A stretch of 64,000 nucleotides of DNA from positions 454,827 through 518,826 of the forward strand of contig NZ_SJPO01000003.1 in NCBI RefSeq assembly GCF_007859935.1, read 5' to 3'. The notes under the pieces were generated by a model that did not search any database, was not told where the DNA came from, and saw nothing but the letters and a program-made list of their open reading frames with translations. Numbering within the stretch: the stretch's first letter is position 1; each line of letters opens with the position of its first letter. The stretch comes from Posidoniimonas polymericola (GTDB lineage: Bacteria > Planctomycetota > Planctomycetia > Pirellulales > Lacipirellulaceae). This document shows positions 1 through 8,418 of this stretch, piece by piece. The position numbers and the translations under genes are program-made.

Positions 1-1193
1 CCGGTTGGCAGCCCTGGGGCCTGTTGCCCTTCGAGCGCAACCGGGACGAGGTCTTCGTCGACACGCCCCTTCCAAATCCCACTATTGCTGAAAATCTGCT
101 CCGGGCTGGACGTGCGGAGGTCACCCGCGAAGACCACATCGCCGTGGTTGCTGATCAGCGGTTCGAACAGGTAGTCAAACACCAAGCCACCGCCTCCTGG
201 AGCAAGCGCGGATCGTTCAGCGATGGGATGCAGCACCCCTGCCGAGTCCGTTGCCCAGATCGCGAAATCTTCGTACTCGTCTACCGGTGTTGTCGAGAGA
301 CGCACCCCGGTGTGAAACGCCACCTGGCCGGCGTCATTAATGACCGCTCTAGAAGGAAACGCTCGAAAGAAGAGATTCATGTCTCCGAACTCAGCCATCG
401 GAAGCGAGTGCGGCGCCGGCGATCCCTCACGCACGACCTGGGTGACATCACCGGCCTGGTTGACTGTCCAGTAGCCAGTGTTGTTCTTGTCGCTGCTTCG
501 AAGCCCACCTCCGGCTACGAACAGACCCTGGTTGTTGAGACTGGGGACGCCCAGGGCGAGCGGTTGGTCGACGTCGAATCCCGGTGCGTTGGAGCCTCTT
601 TCAAAGGCCAATCGCGGTGAGCTTGAAAGGTGTTCGTATAGGTAGATGTTCCTGTCGTTCGCAAATACAACAGTCAAGCCGTTCTGATTAATGGACATAT
701 GGTCGCGGTATGTCTCTGTAAAGCGTGCCTGGAGCGTGGCTGAACCGCCCGCGGCGTGGGCGAGTAGCCCCTTAGATCTTTCACGGCCAATCGGCGAGAG
801 GTCGCTTAGGAAATAGAGCGTGCCATCGGACACAAAACGCTGGGGGTCCAAGAGACCATAGACAGAGCCGTCATTGGTTCCGGGGGCCGGTTCGCCAGCC
901 AACGCGACCATCTCGGTGTGTTGCTGGTCGCTCCGCCAGAGTGAGTGCAGCCAGTTGTCGATGCCGCTTCCTTTCATCAGAACAGAGAATGCGACCTGCC
1001 CGTCTGCTCCGAGCAGGCGAGCTCCAACGGATCTTGCTTCGTAACCATCAATCGGCTCCAACGCCGACTGCCCCGACACCGCAATGACCTCGAGGTCCGG
1101 CGTCAGCGCCTGCGAGCGCGCCGCGGGCAGCAGAATGGCGAGCAGGGCAATCGTCCAGCAGAGCCGGGGCGACCGGCTGGTGCGTATCATCAT
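1..1193 (-). CDS. NxxGxxAF-repeat secreted protein, 3' end outside window
   Basis: Exported repeat protein of the 'choice-of-anchor tandem repeat NxxGxxAF' kind; its role is unknown. It reads leftwards from ATG 1193 (a second ATG follows directly) and is still open at base 1, so about 397 codons are visible and the C-terminus is missing. Residues 1 to about 28 form a signal peptide with a hydrophobic core (LCWTIALLAILLPAARSQA). Repeat blocks such as INDAGQVAF, INQNGLTVVF and ISNHGDVVFAG alternate with phrases like LAGEPAPGTNDG and ALEGQQAPGLP. It begins 13 bp after the stop of the gene at 1207-2868 and is clearly a diverged tandem copy of it, so the two are probably co-transcribed. A PEP-CTERM anchor is expected beyond the edge by analogy (inference). 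Confidence 0.8.
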   Translation of the reverse strand, partial: MMIRTSRSPRLCWTIALLAILLPAARSQALTPDLEVIAVSGQSALEPIDGYEARSVGARLLGADGQVAFSVLMKGSGIDNWLHSLWRSDQQHTEMVALAGEPAPGTNDGSVYGLLDPQRFVSDGTLYFLSDLSPIGRERSKGLLAHAAGGSATLQARFTETYRDHMSINQNGLTVVFANDRNIYLYEHLSSSPRLAFERGSNAPGFDVDQPLALGVPSLNNQGLFVAGGGLRSSDKNNTGYWTVNQAGDVTQVVREGSPAPHSLPMAEFGDMNLFFRAFPSRAVINDAGQVAFHTGVRLSTTPVDEYEDFAIWATDSAGVLHPIAERSALAPGGGGLVFDYLFEPLISNHGDVVFAGDLRTSSPEQIFSNSGIWKGRVDEDLVPVALEGQQAPGLPT

Positions 1194-1206
1194 GAGCCGA
1201 TTTTCG

Positions 1207-2868
1207 TTAGATGGGGGCGGCGTGTCGCCGCGGGCGGCGCAGCAGTCCGGCGGCGGTCGCGATCAATGCAAGGCCGGCCGGCTCCGGGACCGCCACCAGG
1301 TTCGAGACAAACACGCCAGTTGTGCCGTCGGTAAAGGTGGCGGTGAACAAGATCTGGCCGCGGTCGTTGAAGTAGTTCTGCGAGGTGTTTTCGTAGGTGT
1401 CGCCGAGGGTCGACAGGCTTGCGATGACGCGCTGGTCAACGATCTCCGGATCGGGGTTCACGTCGAGCGCGGCGCCTGTGTGGGTGATGAGGGTAAGGGC
1501 GCCATTGAGGTCTTCTGCCCAGATCCCGCTCGGCGCCGAGCCGAGGTCGACGCCGGAGTTGTTGTCGAGGAACACATGCAGCGCGACCCGGCCGCTGCCG
1601 TTGACCTCGTAGCTCGAAGGCTCGCCGGAGTCGGGGCCGAACCAGCCTAGCTCGGAGAATACCACGCCGGGTGGCAGGCCCGGCGCCTGCTGCCCCTCGA
1701 GAGCGACCGCGGCGAGCGGTTCTGAATCGGAGCCCCGCCAGATCCCGCTGCGCATTTCCGGTCCACTCGGCGTCACGTCGGCGGCGAATACGATGTCGTC
1801 CTTGCTGCTGAGCGAAGGCCCTAAGAGCCCCGAAAACGCGCCCCCGGCCGTTCCCGGCGCCAGGGAGCCATCCTGGACAAACGCTTCTAGCTCACCCGAT
1901 TCGTTAGTCGTCCATATCATTTTACTCTTAAAATTATACATGGGAGGGGAGGCGACTATGGCATCGAACTCGACGACACCGCCCCAAAAGGCCACCTTCC
2001 CCGCGTCGTTGAAACTAACGTCACCTGTGAAAGGGACGTACCCTCGAGGGATACTATACTCTGGCGCAAAGCCCGGGGCGGAATCGCCCTCTAGGTATAC
2101 TTTGCTGAGACTTCCGTCCGCATCCGCGATCCAGTAGCCGTACAAATTATGCTGCTCTAGGGTGCCGGCTTCCCTGATGATGCCGCCTCCAACGAAGACT
2201 TCACCCTTCTTGTTGATCTGGACCACGCCGAGATAGAGTGGCGTTTCGTAGTCGAGGCCTGGCGCTGGATCTCCCGAAGCGAAAACGAGCTGCGGGGTGT
2301 ACGACGGGCCTTCGTAGCGATAGAGACTATGTTCGACGGTGGCGGCGATCACGCCGTTCTCGTTCACATCGACGCCGGGCCTGAACTGCCCAGCGAATCG
2401 AAGCAGGAGGTTGCTGCCGCTCACTGACCCATGAGAAAGCAAGCCGAAGCTCGGGGTGTTGTTCGTCTCGGCCAGGTCGCTCATGAAGAACAGCGTTCCA
2501 TCGCTCGCAAATTGACGCGGACTCACGGCTTCAAAGACCGAGCCGTCTGCGGTTCCTGGCGCCGCGTCGCCGACGAGTGCGACGAGCTGCGGGGCCTGAG
2601 GGCCGTTCCGCCACAGGGACTCTCGCGACGGCACATCGCCGGGCCCTTCGAGGTCAGCCCCGAAGGCGACTTCCCCATTCGGGCCGACCAGTCGCCCATA
2701 CACTCTGCCGAACTGGTAATCGACGCCCGCGTCTACCGCCGACTGCCCCGACACCGCAATGACCGCGAGGTCCGGCGTCAGCGCCTGCGAGCGCGCCACG
2801 GGCAGCAGAATGGCCAGAGCGGCCGTGAGCGGGAGGCATCCCAGCCAGGAAAACGGTAGCGGCTTCAT
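1207..2868 (-). CDS. PEP-CTERM NxxGxxAF-repeat protein
   Basis: Exported protein with a C-terminal PEP-CTERM sorting signal, 553 aa. The signal peptide starts MKPLPFSWLGCLPLTAALA. The body carries NxxGxxAF-type repeats (VNENGVIA, INKKGEVFVGG, FNDAGKVAFWG, VNGSGRVAL, FNDRGQILF) mixed with GDAAPG/GDPAPG/EGQQAPG phrases. The end is VPEPAGLALIATAAG followed by LRRPRR, the Pro-Glu-Pro, hydrophobic stretch and basic tail that exosortases recognise in this class (established for PEP-CTERM proteins). The reading frame stays open up to 3627, but ATG 2868 is chosen because an AAGG sits a few bases upstream and the signal peptide starts there; the upstream part is repeat-rich non-coding sequence. Likely surface or matrix protein; function unknown. 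Confidence 0.82.
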   Translation of the reverse strand: MKPLPFSWLGCLPLTAALAILLPVARSQALTPDLAVIAVSGQSAVDAGVDYQFGRVYGRLVGPNGEVAFGADLEGPGDVPSRESLWRNGPQAPQLVALVGDAAPGTADGSVFEAVSPRQFASDGTLFFMSDLAETNNTPSFGLLSHGSVSGSNLLLRFAGQFRPGVDVNENGVIAATVEHSLYRYEGPSYTPQLVFASGDPAPGLDYETPLYLGVVQINKKGEVFVGGGIIREAGTLEQHNLYGYWIADADGSLSKVYLEGDSAPGFAPEYSIPRGYVPFTGDVSFNDAGKVAFWGGVVEFDAIVASPPMYNFKSKMIWTTNESGELEAFVQDGSLAPGTAGGAFSGLLGPSLSSKDDIVFAADVTPSGPEMRSGIWRGSDSEPLAAVALEGQQAPGLPPGVVFSELGWFGPDSGEPSSYEVNGSGRVALHVFLDNNSGVDLGSAPSGIWAEDLNGALTLITHTGAALDVNPDPEIVDQRVIASLSTLGDTYENTSQNYFNDRGQILFTATFTDGTTGVFVSNLVAVPEPAGLALIATAAGLLRRPRRHAAPI

Positions 2869-3018
2869 CAGCTGACCTTCATGGAACAGAGTCGCGGCAG
2901 GAGATATCGAGCGGAGCAAAGGCTGAAGAGCGGACGACCCACTGTTTGCGGTAATCGGCGCCGCCCCTGCAGGATAGGCGGTCAGCGGGGGGCAAGCAAC
3001 TTGTTTCGTCCCGAAAAC

Positions 3019-3044
3019 TAAAATGGTGTCCGACACCTGTTTTT
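3019..3044. repeat. Palindrome GGTGTCCGACACC in A/T-rich frame
   Basis: Perfect palindrome GGTGTCCGACACC at 3025-3037 flanked by AAAAT and TGTTTTT. It lies about 150 bp upstream of the PEP-CTERM pair and has the look of a dispersed intergenic element. No second copy was noticed in this window. Confidence 0.5.
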
Positions 3045-3334
3045 CTTGCGAGACAACTCTTCTTGACCCATTTTCGACTCCGCAATTCACCTGGACCACC
3101 TCTCCGGCGCGCCAAGCGTTTGCTCGCCCTGTCTCGCCATTTCTTTGTGGAAACGAGCCAGCGGTTGTGATCCAATCAGGGGTAGTGCTGTAGCTCCAAG
3201 AACGCCGACGGGATGGCCCTTTCAGGCCTGCCACCGCGGGTGGCTGCTGCGCGGTGAGTCGCTTGGGATTGGCGAGGGCCCGCCAGGGCGCCAGGCTTGC
3301 AGGAGGTAGGGACCGGAGGCCGTCGAACTCTCCG

Positions 3335-3480
3335 TTGGGGACAAAACCCCACGGCGGACAAAACCCCATGCACCATTTCCCCGCGTCGTCCGCGGAAATA
3401 ATGCAATAGCAGGCGGAAACGCAGCCCGAGGGCAATCTTGCGGCAGGGGTTTTGTCCCCTCCGCTCGATTTTTCGGACAG
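3335..3480. repeat. GGGGACAAAACC dispersed repeat, copy 1
   Basis: Begins with GGGGACAAAACCCC followed by GGCGGACAAAACCCC and ends with GGGGTTTTGTCCCC, then CCGCTCG, a T-run and CGGACAG, so the ends are inverted. The same left and right ends recur at 51672-51806, and shorter relatives lie at 16511-16612. The rest of the 2869-3770 gap shows no gene and no clear promoter. Confidence 0.55.
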
Positions 3481-3770
3481 AATGAAGGAGGGCACAACGA
3501 GCGGCCTGCGGCAGTGAGAGAAGTGGCGAGCGCGGGGGGCTGGGCTGGCATGGCGGAGAGGCAGGCACAGCGGAGGGGCCGATTCTACCTGAGCGCTCAG
3601 CGTGCGGGCTGACCCGCGGCCGAGCACCGCGGCTGCTTGCCAGTCAGGTGAATCGCCGCCATCGCCGGCCTAACCGGTCAATCGGGCGGCGCGCCGTCTG
3701 CACTAGGTGGTGGCTCCAGCCGGGGGCGGACGTTCCCCGGCGTCGAAACAAGCGACTCAAGGAGCACACG

Positions 3771-4436
3771 ATGACATTCAAATTCGGTTGGAAGCCCACG
3801 CTAGCGACGCTCGCCCTGGCGGGGCTGATCCCGTTGGCCGGCTGCGAGGCGCCCGAGGCCGACGAGCCCGATGTGGGGCAGGCCGAGGATGTTGGCCCGT
3901 CCGGTCATGCGGTGGCCGAGCACCGGATGCCCAACGCCGAGCTGAACCACACCGCCGCGGGTCACGCGATGGCCGACGAGGTCGCGATGCCGAGCTTCGC
4001 CGTGGTGCGGCTCGAGAACTTCAACGACAGCGGCGTCACCGGGACGCTCGAGCTGAAGGGCGAGGGCAAGGGCTTCATGGTCAGCGGTCAGATCTCGGGT
4101 TTGGAGCCTGGCATGCACGGGTTCCACATCCACGAGTACGGCGACCTGCGCTCCGACGACGGCAAGTCGGCCGGCGGCCACTTCAACCCTGATGGCCACG
4201 ACCACGCGGGCCCCGACGCCGAGCAGCACCACGCCGGCGACCTCGGCAACATCGAGGCCGACGGCTCGGGCGTGGCCAATGTCGACGTGAAGGTTGACGG
4301 CGTGCCGCTGCACTTTGTGCTCGGCCGCTCGATTGTCGTGCACGCCGGCGAGGACGATCTCAAGAGCCAACCCTCCGGCGACGCCGGCGCCCGGGTGGCG
4401 GTTGGCGTGATCGGCATCGGCAACGAGTCGCCGTAG
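3771..4436 (+). CDS. sodC: Cu/Zn superoxide dismutase, lipoprotein
   Basis: Converts superoxide to oxygen and hydrogen peroxide on the outside of the cytoplasmic membrane; 221 aa. Start ATG 3771 has AAGGAG about 6 bp upstream. Lipobox LAGC (IPLAGC) near residue 25 indicates a lipoprotein. The linker (about residues 26-75) is acidic and His-rich. Copper ligands are in HGFHIHEYGD and VVHAGED; zinc ligands in GGHFNP, DHAGP and HHAGDLGN. The active-site Arg is kept in GARVAVGVIG. Odd: both cysteines that form the family's usual intrasubunit disulfide are absent (GDLRSDDGKS instead of a GDC motif, and VAVGVIG instead of VACGVIG); the only Cys is the lipidated one. A strong hairpin follows the stop. 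Confidence 0.9.
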   Translation: MTFKFGWKPTLATLALAGLIPLAGCEAPEADEPDVGQAEDVGPSGHAVAEHRMPNAELNHTAAGHAMADEVAMPSFAVVRLENFNDSGVTGTLELKGEGKGFMVSGQISGLEPGMHGFHIHEYGDLRSDDGKSAGGHFNPDGHDHAGPDAEQHHAGDLGNIEADGSGVANVDVKVDGVPLHFVLGRSIVVHAGEDDLKSQPSGDAGARVAVGVIGIGNESP

Positions 4437-4456
4437 ACGGACTGCGTAAAAGAACG

Positions 4457-4490
4457 AACCGGGCCGGGGGAACGCTCCCCCGGCCCGGTT
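4457..4490. terminator. Bidirectional terminator hairpin
   Basis: Near-perfect inverted repeat with arms AACCGGGCCGGGGGA and TCCCCCGGCCCGGTT around a 4-nt loop, between the convergent sodC and sugar-isomerase-like genes. There is no strong T-run, but position and stability suit a shared terminator. Confidence 0.7.
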
Positions 4491-4520
4491 GATTATCGAA
4501 CGGAGAGAAGGCCCGCGACG

Positions 4521-5471
4521 CTAACCGTTGAGGGCGTTGCGGAGCAGGGCGAGGCTCTTCGGGATGGCGGTCTTGTAGCTCTCTTCGCCCTCGAACTCGA
4601 GCGAGACGAAGCCGCGGTAGTCGTGCTGGCGGAGCATCGCGGCGATGCGGTCGTAGTCGAGGTCGAGCGAGTACCACAGCCCGCCGCCGTAGTAGGTCTT
4701 GGCCTGCACGAACACCGTCTTGGGCGCCATTAGTTCCAGCTTGTCGTACGGGTCTTCGAGGAAGTTGCCCGTGTCGAGGGTGCACTGCAGCCAGGGGGAG
4801 TCAATCGCGTCAACAATCTTGAGGACGCCCTCGGGGGTGCGGCTGAGACCCCAGTGGTTCTCGAGGCCGAGCGTGACGCCGCACTTCTCGGCGGCGGGCA
4901 GGCACTTCTCGAACGAATCAATCACCCACGCGAAGGCGTCGTCGTCGGAGTAGCCGGGCAGGCTGGGCTCGATGCCGCGGTTGGCCATCAGGTCGTCGAA
5001 GCTTCCGCTGGTGCCCCAGCGGCCGGTGTTGACCCGCATTGTGGGGATGCCGAGCTGGTAGGCGAGCTCGATGGTGTGGATGGTGTGGTCGATGTTCTTC
5101 TGCCGCACCGCCGCGTCGGGAGAAACGAAGCCCTGGTGGGTGCTCAGCCCACACAGGGACAAACCGTTAATGAACGCCTGCTGCTTGAGCCGCTGCAGGT
5201 AGCCGGGGTCCTCGCTCTCCATCTGGATGTGCAGGATCTCGACCGAGTCGAAACCCATCCGGGCGGCCTCGTCGATGCACTGCTGGATGGAGAGCTTCGA
5301 GTCGTCCTTGAACCGCCAGAACGAGTAGGTCGAGACCGCGATCGGGTTGCCCCGGCGGCCGCCAGAATCTTGAGGCTTGGAGGAAGCCTGAGGTTCGGCG
5401 GCGGCCAGAGCGGCGGGGGCGAGGGCGGCGCAGGCGGCGGTCCTCGCGAAGTTGCGACGGTTGAGTGTCAT
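4521..5471 (-). CDS. Tat-exported sugar phosphate isomerase/epimerase-like protein
   Basis: Xylose-isomerase-like TIM barrel, 316 aa. N-terminus MTLNRRNFARTAACAALAPAA has a twin-arginine-like RRNF motif and an Ala-rich core, so export by Tat is likely. Typical barrel elements are IAVSTYSFWRF (strand 1), FDSVEILHIQ, LGLENHWG (metal-ligand Glu region), CTLDTGNFLEDP and VSLEFEGEE. These proteins usually isomerise or epimerise keto-sugars or inositols with a divalent metal; the substrate cannot be read from sequence. ATG 5471 is chosen because the signal peptide starts there; the frame continues upstream without plausible coding sequence. It follows the metallophosphoesterase gene by 94 bp and may be co-transcribed. 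Confidence 0.78.
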   Translation of the reverse strand: MTLNRRNFARTAACAALAPAALAAAEPQASSKPQDSGGRRGNPIAVSTYSFWRFKDDSKLSIQQCIDEAARMGFDSVEILHIQMESEDPGYLQRLKQQAFINGLSLCGLSTHQGFVSPDAAVRQKNIDHTIHTIELAYQLGIPTMRVNTGRWGTSGSFDDLMANRGIEPSLPGYSDDDAFAWVIDSFEKCLPAAEKCGVTLGLENHWGLSRTPEGVLKIVDAIDSPWLQCTLDTGNFLEDPYDKLELMAPKTVFVQAKTYYGGGLWYSLDLDYDRIAAMLRQHDYRGFVSLEFEGEESYKTAIPKSLALLRNALNG

Positions 5472-5565
5472 TGGGAAGGTCCGGGAGAGGGCGTCATGGT
5501 CGAGAGTCGTGCGGTTGACTGACCTCAGTGTACGGCAATCAACCGGCGAACTCAAAAACCGCGGC

Positions 5566-7479
5566 CTACTCTTTGACGAACTGGCCGAAGCCGGTGTTGA
5601 TCTCGCGGACGCGGTCGCTGCCCCGCCACAGCACCTGGGCGGGCGTCTCGCCCTCGTCGTCGGCGTCGTGGATGACGAGGTTCCCCTGCACGCTCTCCCA
5701 GGTCTTGCCCTGGATTTCCTTGAACAACCGAACCGGGATGGAGAACTCAACCACGTAGCCGTCGTCGGTCAGCGAGGCGGCCGCATCGACGCCGTTGTAC
5801 GGCCGCAGGTGGTTCAGGCGGTGCGCGTCGACCCGGGTCTCACCGCCGGCGGTCGGGGCGTAGGCGCTGATCGACAAGCCGGTGCGCATGTAGCTGGGGT
5901 CCTGGACCCGCGCGGCCAGTCCGCGGGGGTCGATCAGCAGCTCGACCCGGTCGCCGGCGGCCAGCACGCGGTCGTCCTTCACCTGAACGGCGACGTACAC
6001 CCGGTCGCCGACGTGCCGGGCGAAGAACTTAGCGGAGGCGTCGTTCGGGCCCTGCCACGCGAGCGGCGCCTCGAGCACCAAGGGCTTGTCGGCGGTCTGC
6101 TCGGAGGTCTCCGGCCACGCTTCGACTTGGCCGTCGATGGCGGGGAGCTCGGCCAAGCCGGGTAGCTCGAAGCGGCGGTCGATCACCACCGGCGAGGTCC
6201 GCTCGGTCAGCAGCGGGTTGTCGCCGCTGGACCGCACGGTTGCGGTCAGCGTGGTCCGCGACAGCGAGGAGAAGTCGACCTGCTCGGCGAACCGGATGCG
6301 GATCCGCTGCTCGACCGCGTCGTTGGGGGCGACCTCGAGGTCGATCGTGAGCGGGTCGACCGTCAGGCCACGGAGCGGCAGGCCGTCGATCTCGCCCTTC
6401 ACAGTGATTGGCTCGTTGAATTCATTGGCGACCTTCAGCACCACTTCGCCCTCGGAGAACCCATCGCCCTGCGACTCAATCAAGATCGGATCGATCGCCA
6501 CCGTGGTCCTCTCCAGGAACCGGTTGAAGCGATTGATTCCCTTCTCGTTCACCACCCCGGGCTCAAGGATGCCGTCGAGCCGCAGGTTGACCAGGTGCGG
6601 CCCGTCCGGCTCCATGGTGAGCCACATGACGTGATCGAACTCGCCGTACTCGTTGCCCCGCAGCATCGACCCACCGCCGGTCGTGGCGAGCGAGTAGTAC
6701 TTCTGCTCGTTGCGCTGGTACTCGACGTAGTGGTGAACGTGGCCGGCGAAGATGGTGTGCGGCCGGTCGACCAGCAGCTGCTCCGCCTGCTTCCAGTTGG
6801 TGCTGTCCGGGTTGCCGGCCCGCAGGTCCCGCTCGGCGTAGATCCACAGCGGCTTGTGCAGGAACACCAGCGTCCACTTAGCGTCGCGGTGCTCCTCAAG
6901 ATCCTTGCTCAGCCAGGCGATTTGCTCGTCGCCGATCTTGTCGACCGGGTCCTCGCTCGAGAGGCAGACAAAGTGGACCCGCTGGTAGTCGAACGAGTAC
7001 CACTCGGCGCCGAAGTGCTTGCGCCACAGCTCGTGCATCATCGGGTTAGTGAGGTCGTGGTTGCCGGCGACGAAGAAGAACTTCATCTGCATCTGGTCGA
7101 TGAAGCCGAGGAACTCGTCCCACTCGCCCTCGACCTGCTCGCGGTTCTGCGAGTAGCCCTCGATCAGGTCGCCGACCGACATTACGAACTGGGGCCGCAG
7201 CATGTTGAGCTTGTTGACCGCGTCCATCCAGATGCCGGGCCGGTGCCCGCCGGTGCGGTCGGTCATGATCGCGATCTGGAACCGCTCGGGGTCATCGAGC
7301 ACCGGTTTGTCGGACCACGGCGTCGGACCGGACAGCTCCGGCAGGGCCATTGCCTTGGGGAGCCGCGGCTGCGCCTCGGACGACGGTTCGTCGTGCTGGT
7401 GGTCGGGGCCTGGGTGCGCGGACAAAATGGGGCAGACGGCGATCAGGAGCAGCCAGAGCAGGATTGCGGTGCGGGGCAT
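5566..7479 (-). CDS. Exported metallophosphoesterase with C-terminal CBM9-like domain
   Basis: Secreted or periplasmic calcineurin-like phosphoesterase, 637 aa. Signal peptide MPRTAILLWLLLIAVCPILSA. Metal-binding motifs in order: the first Asp block IAIMTDRTGG (Asp-Arg where Asp-x-His is usual), VMSVGDLIEG, VAGNHDL, FLHKP and FAGHVHHY. The middle region (about residues 320-450) is Ig-like with stretches on 'approach of forces' such as DLEVAPNDAVEQRI. The last ~170 residues (AWPETSEQ, FARHVGDRVYVAVQVKDDRV, VELLIDPRG, YVVEFSIPV) resemble carbohydrate-binding family 9-like domains of sugar-active exported proteins. Substrate unknown. Start ATG 7479 is set by the signal peptide. Confidence 0.8.
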   Translation of the reverse strand: MPRTAILLWLLLIAVCPILSAHPGPDHQHDEPSSEAQPRLPKAMALPELSGPTPWSDKPVLDDPERFQIAIMTDRTGGHRPGIWMDAVNKLNMLRPQFVMSVGDLIEGYSQNREQVEGEWDEFLGFIDQMQMKFFFVAGNHDLTNPMMHELWRKHFGAEWYSFDYQRVHFVCLSSEDPVDKIGDEQIAWLSKDLEEHRDAKWTLVFLHKPLWIYAERDLRAGNPDSTNWKQAEQLLVDRPHTIFAGHVHHYVEYQRNEQKYYSLATTGGGSMLRGNEYGEFDHVMWLTMEPDGPHLVNLRLDGILEPGVVNEKGINRFNRFLERTTVAIDPILIESQGDGFSEGEVVLKVANEFNEPITVKGEIDGLPLRGLTVDPLTIDLEVAPNDAVEQRIRIRFAEQVDFSSLSRTTLTATVRSSGDNPLLTERTSPVVIDRRFELPGLAELPAIDGQVEAWPETSEQTADKPLVLEAPLAWQGPNDASAKFFARHVGDRVYVAVQVKDDRVLAAGDRVELLIDPRGLAARVQDPSYMRTGLSISAYAPTAGGETRVDAHRLNHLRPYNGVDAAASLTDDGYVVEFSIPVRLFKEIQGKTWESVQGNLVIHDADDEGETPAQVLWRGSDRVREINTGFGQFVKE

Positions 7480-7671
7480 GACGTGCCTGTGGAGAGGGCC
7501 TGGAGGAAAGACCCTGCAGGAAAGGGCCAGTTGGGGGAAGTCGATGCGGGCAGGGGACCTCAAGATAACGGAGTGTGTGGGGCGCTGCGCAAAGATTTGG
7601 AGAAATGCGCGACGCGTGCGCATGAGGGCGAAGCGTTGTGCGCAATGCCGCGAATCGAGGCCGCGTCCACG

Positions 7672-8397
7672 CTAGTCGCGACGCGGTGCGCCGGGCACGC
7701 GGCCCTGCGCAGCGCCGGCGAACTGTTCGATCCGATCGACCAGCTGGTCGAGCTGCTTCCAGCGTTGGGCGAACCGTGTCGCGGCTTCCTTGGCGAACGC
7801 CGGCCGCCTCCAAACGCCCGCCAGCGCAGCGCCGAGCTTGCCCGCCGCAGACGGCTGCCGGGTGAGGCTCCGCCACTCTGCGCCGGCGGACCCGGCCGTG
7901 TCGACCGCCGCGAACATCGCGAGCGGCAGGTCGAACTCGGCGCACACGGCGGCGATTGCGGCGGGCCAATCGGCTCGCGCGTCGGCCTGGTTGGTTTGAG
8001 TCTGCGGGTGAGCGACCACCCACACCTGGTCGGCGGTGTCGGTGGGAAGGCGGTAGCAGATGCGGTCGCGATCGACAGCGGCGGCGAAGCGCACCGGGCC
8101 GGCCGCAGGCTGGCCTTCTTCGTTGGGCGTCACGAGGCCGGCAGCGATCAGGACCGCCGGCCGGTGAGCCGCTCGCAGCGACCGCACCACCTGGCCCCAG
8201 TCGGAAGCCGGACTCTTTGGCGTCGCCACCGCGACAACGACCCCGCGGAGGTCGCCAACCACCACCGACAGCGATCCGCTGTCGACCCGTCGCCGGGTGG
8301 TAAGGCGGTCGGCCACGCGGTCCGCGATCGCCGCGCTCTCGGCGACAATAGCGACCGTGACGCGGTCGGGGCCGAGTGGTTCCGCCGGTTGGGCCAT
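7672..8397 (-). CDS. Hypothetical protein downstream of histidine kinase
   Basis: 241 aa, not recognised. It lies 21 bp after the histidine kinase stop and reads in the same direction, so it is probably the last gene of that signalling cluster. The first part (DRVTVAIVAESAAIADRVADRL, then SLSVVVGDLRGVVVAVATP and HRPAVLIAAG) alternates beta strands and helices like a degenerate receiver or Rossmann-type fold, but no phosphoacceptor Asp is obvious. The C-terminal 70 residues are basic and helical (WKQLDQLVDRIEQFAG). No signal peptide or membrane segment. It may be a phospho-independent partner of the kinase (inference). Confidence 0.55.
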   Translation of the reverse strand: MAQPAEPLGPDRVTVAIVAESAAIADRVADRLTTRRRVDSGSLSVVVGDLRGVVVAVATPKSPASDWGQVVRSLRAAHRPAVLIAAGLVTPNEEGQPAAGPVRFAAAVDRDRICYRLPTDTADQVWVVAHPQTQTNQADARADWPAAIAAVCAEFDLPLAMFAAVDTAGSAGAEWRSLTRQPSAAGKLGAALAGVWRRPAFAKEAATRFAQRWKQLDQLVDRIEQFAGAAQGRVPGAPRRD

Positions 8398-8418
8398 GGC
8401 AGTAACAGAGCCGGCGTG

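Noticed and set aside
2869..3627. N-terminal extension of the PEP-CTERM frame to 3627
   Set aside because: The upstream part is repeat DNA without stops, and a signal peptide with ribosome site begins at 2868.
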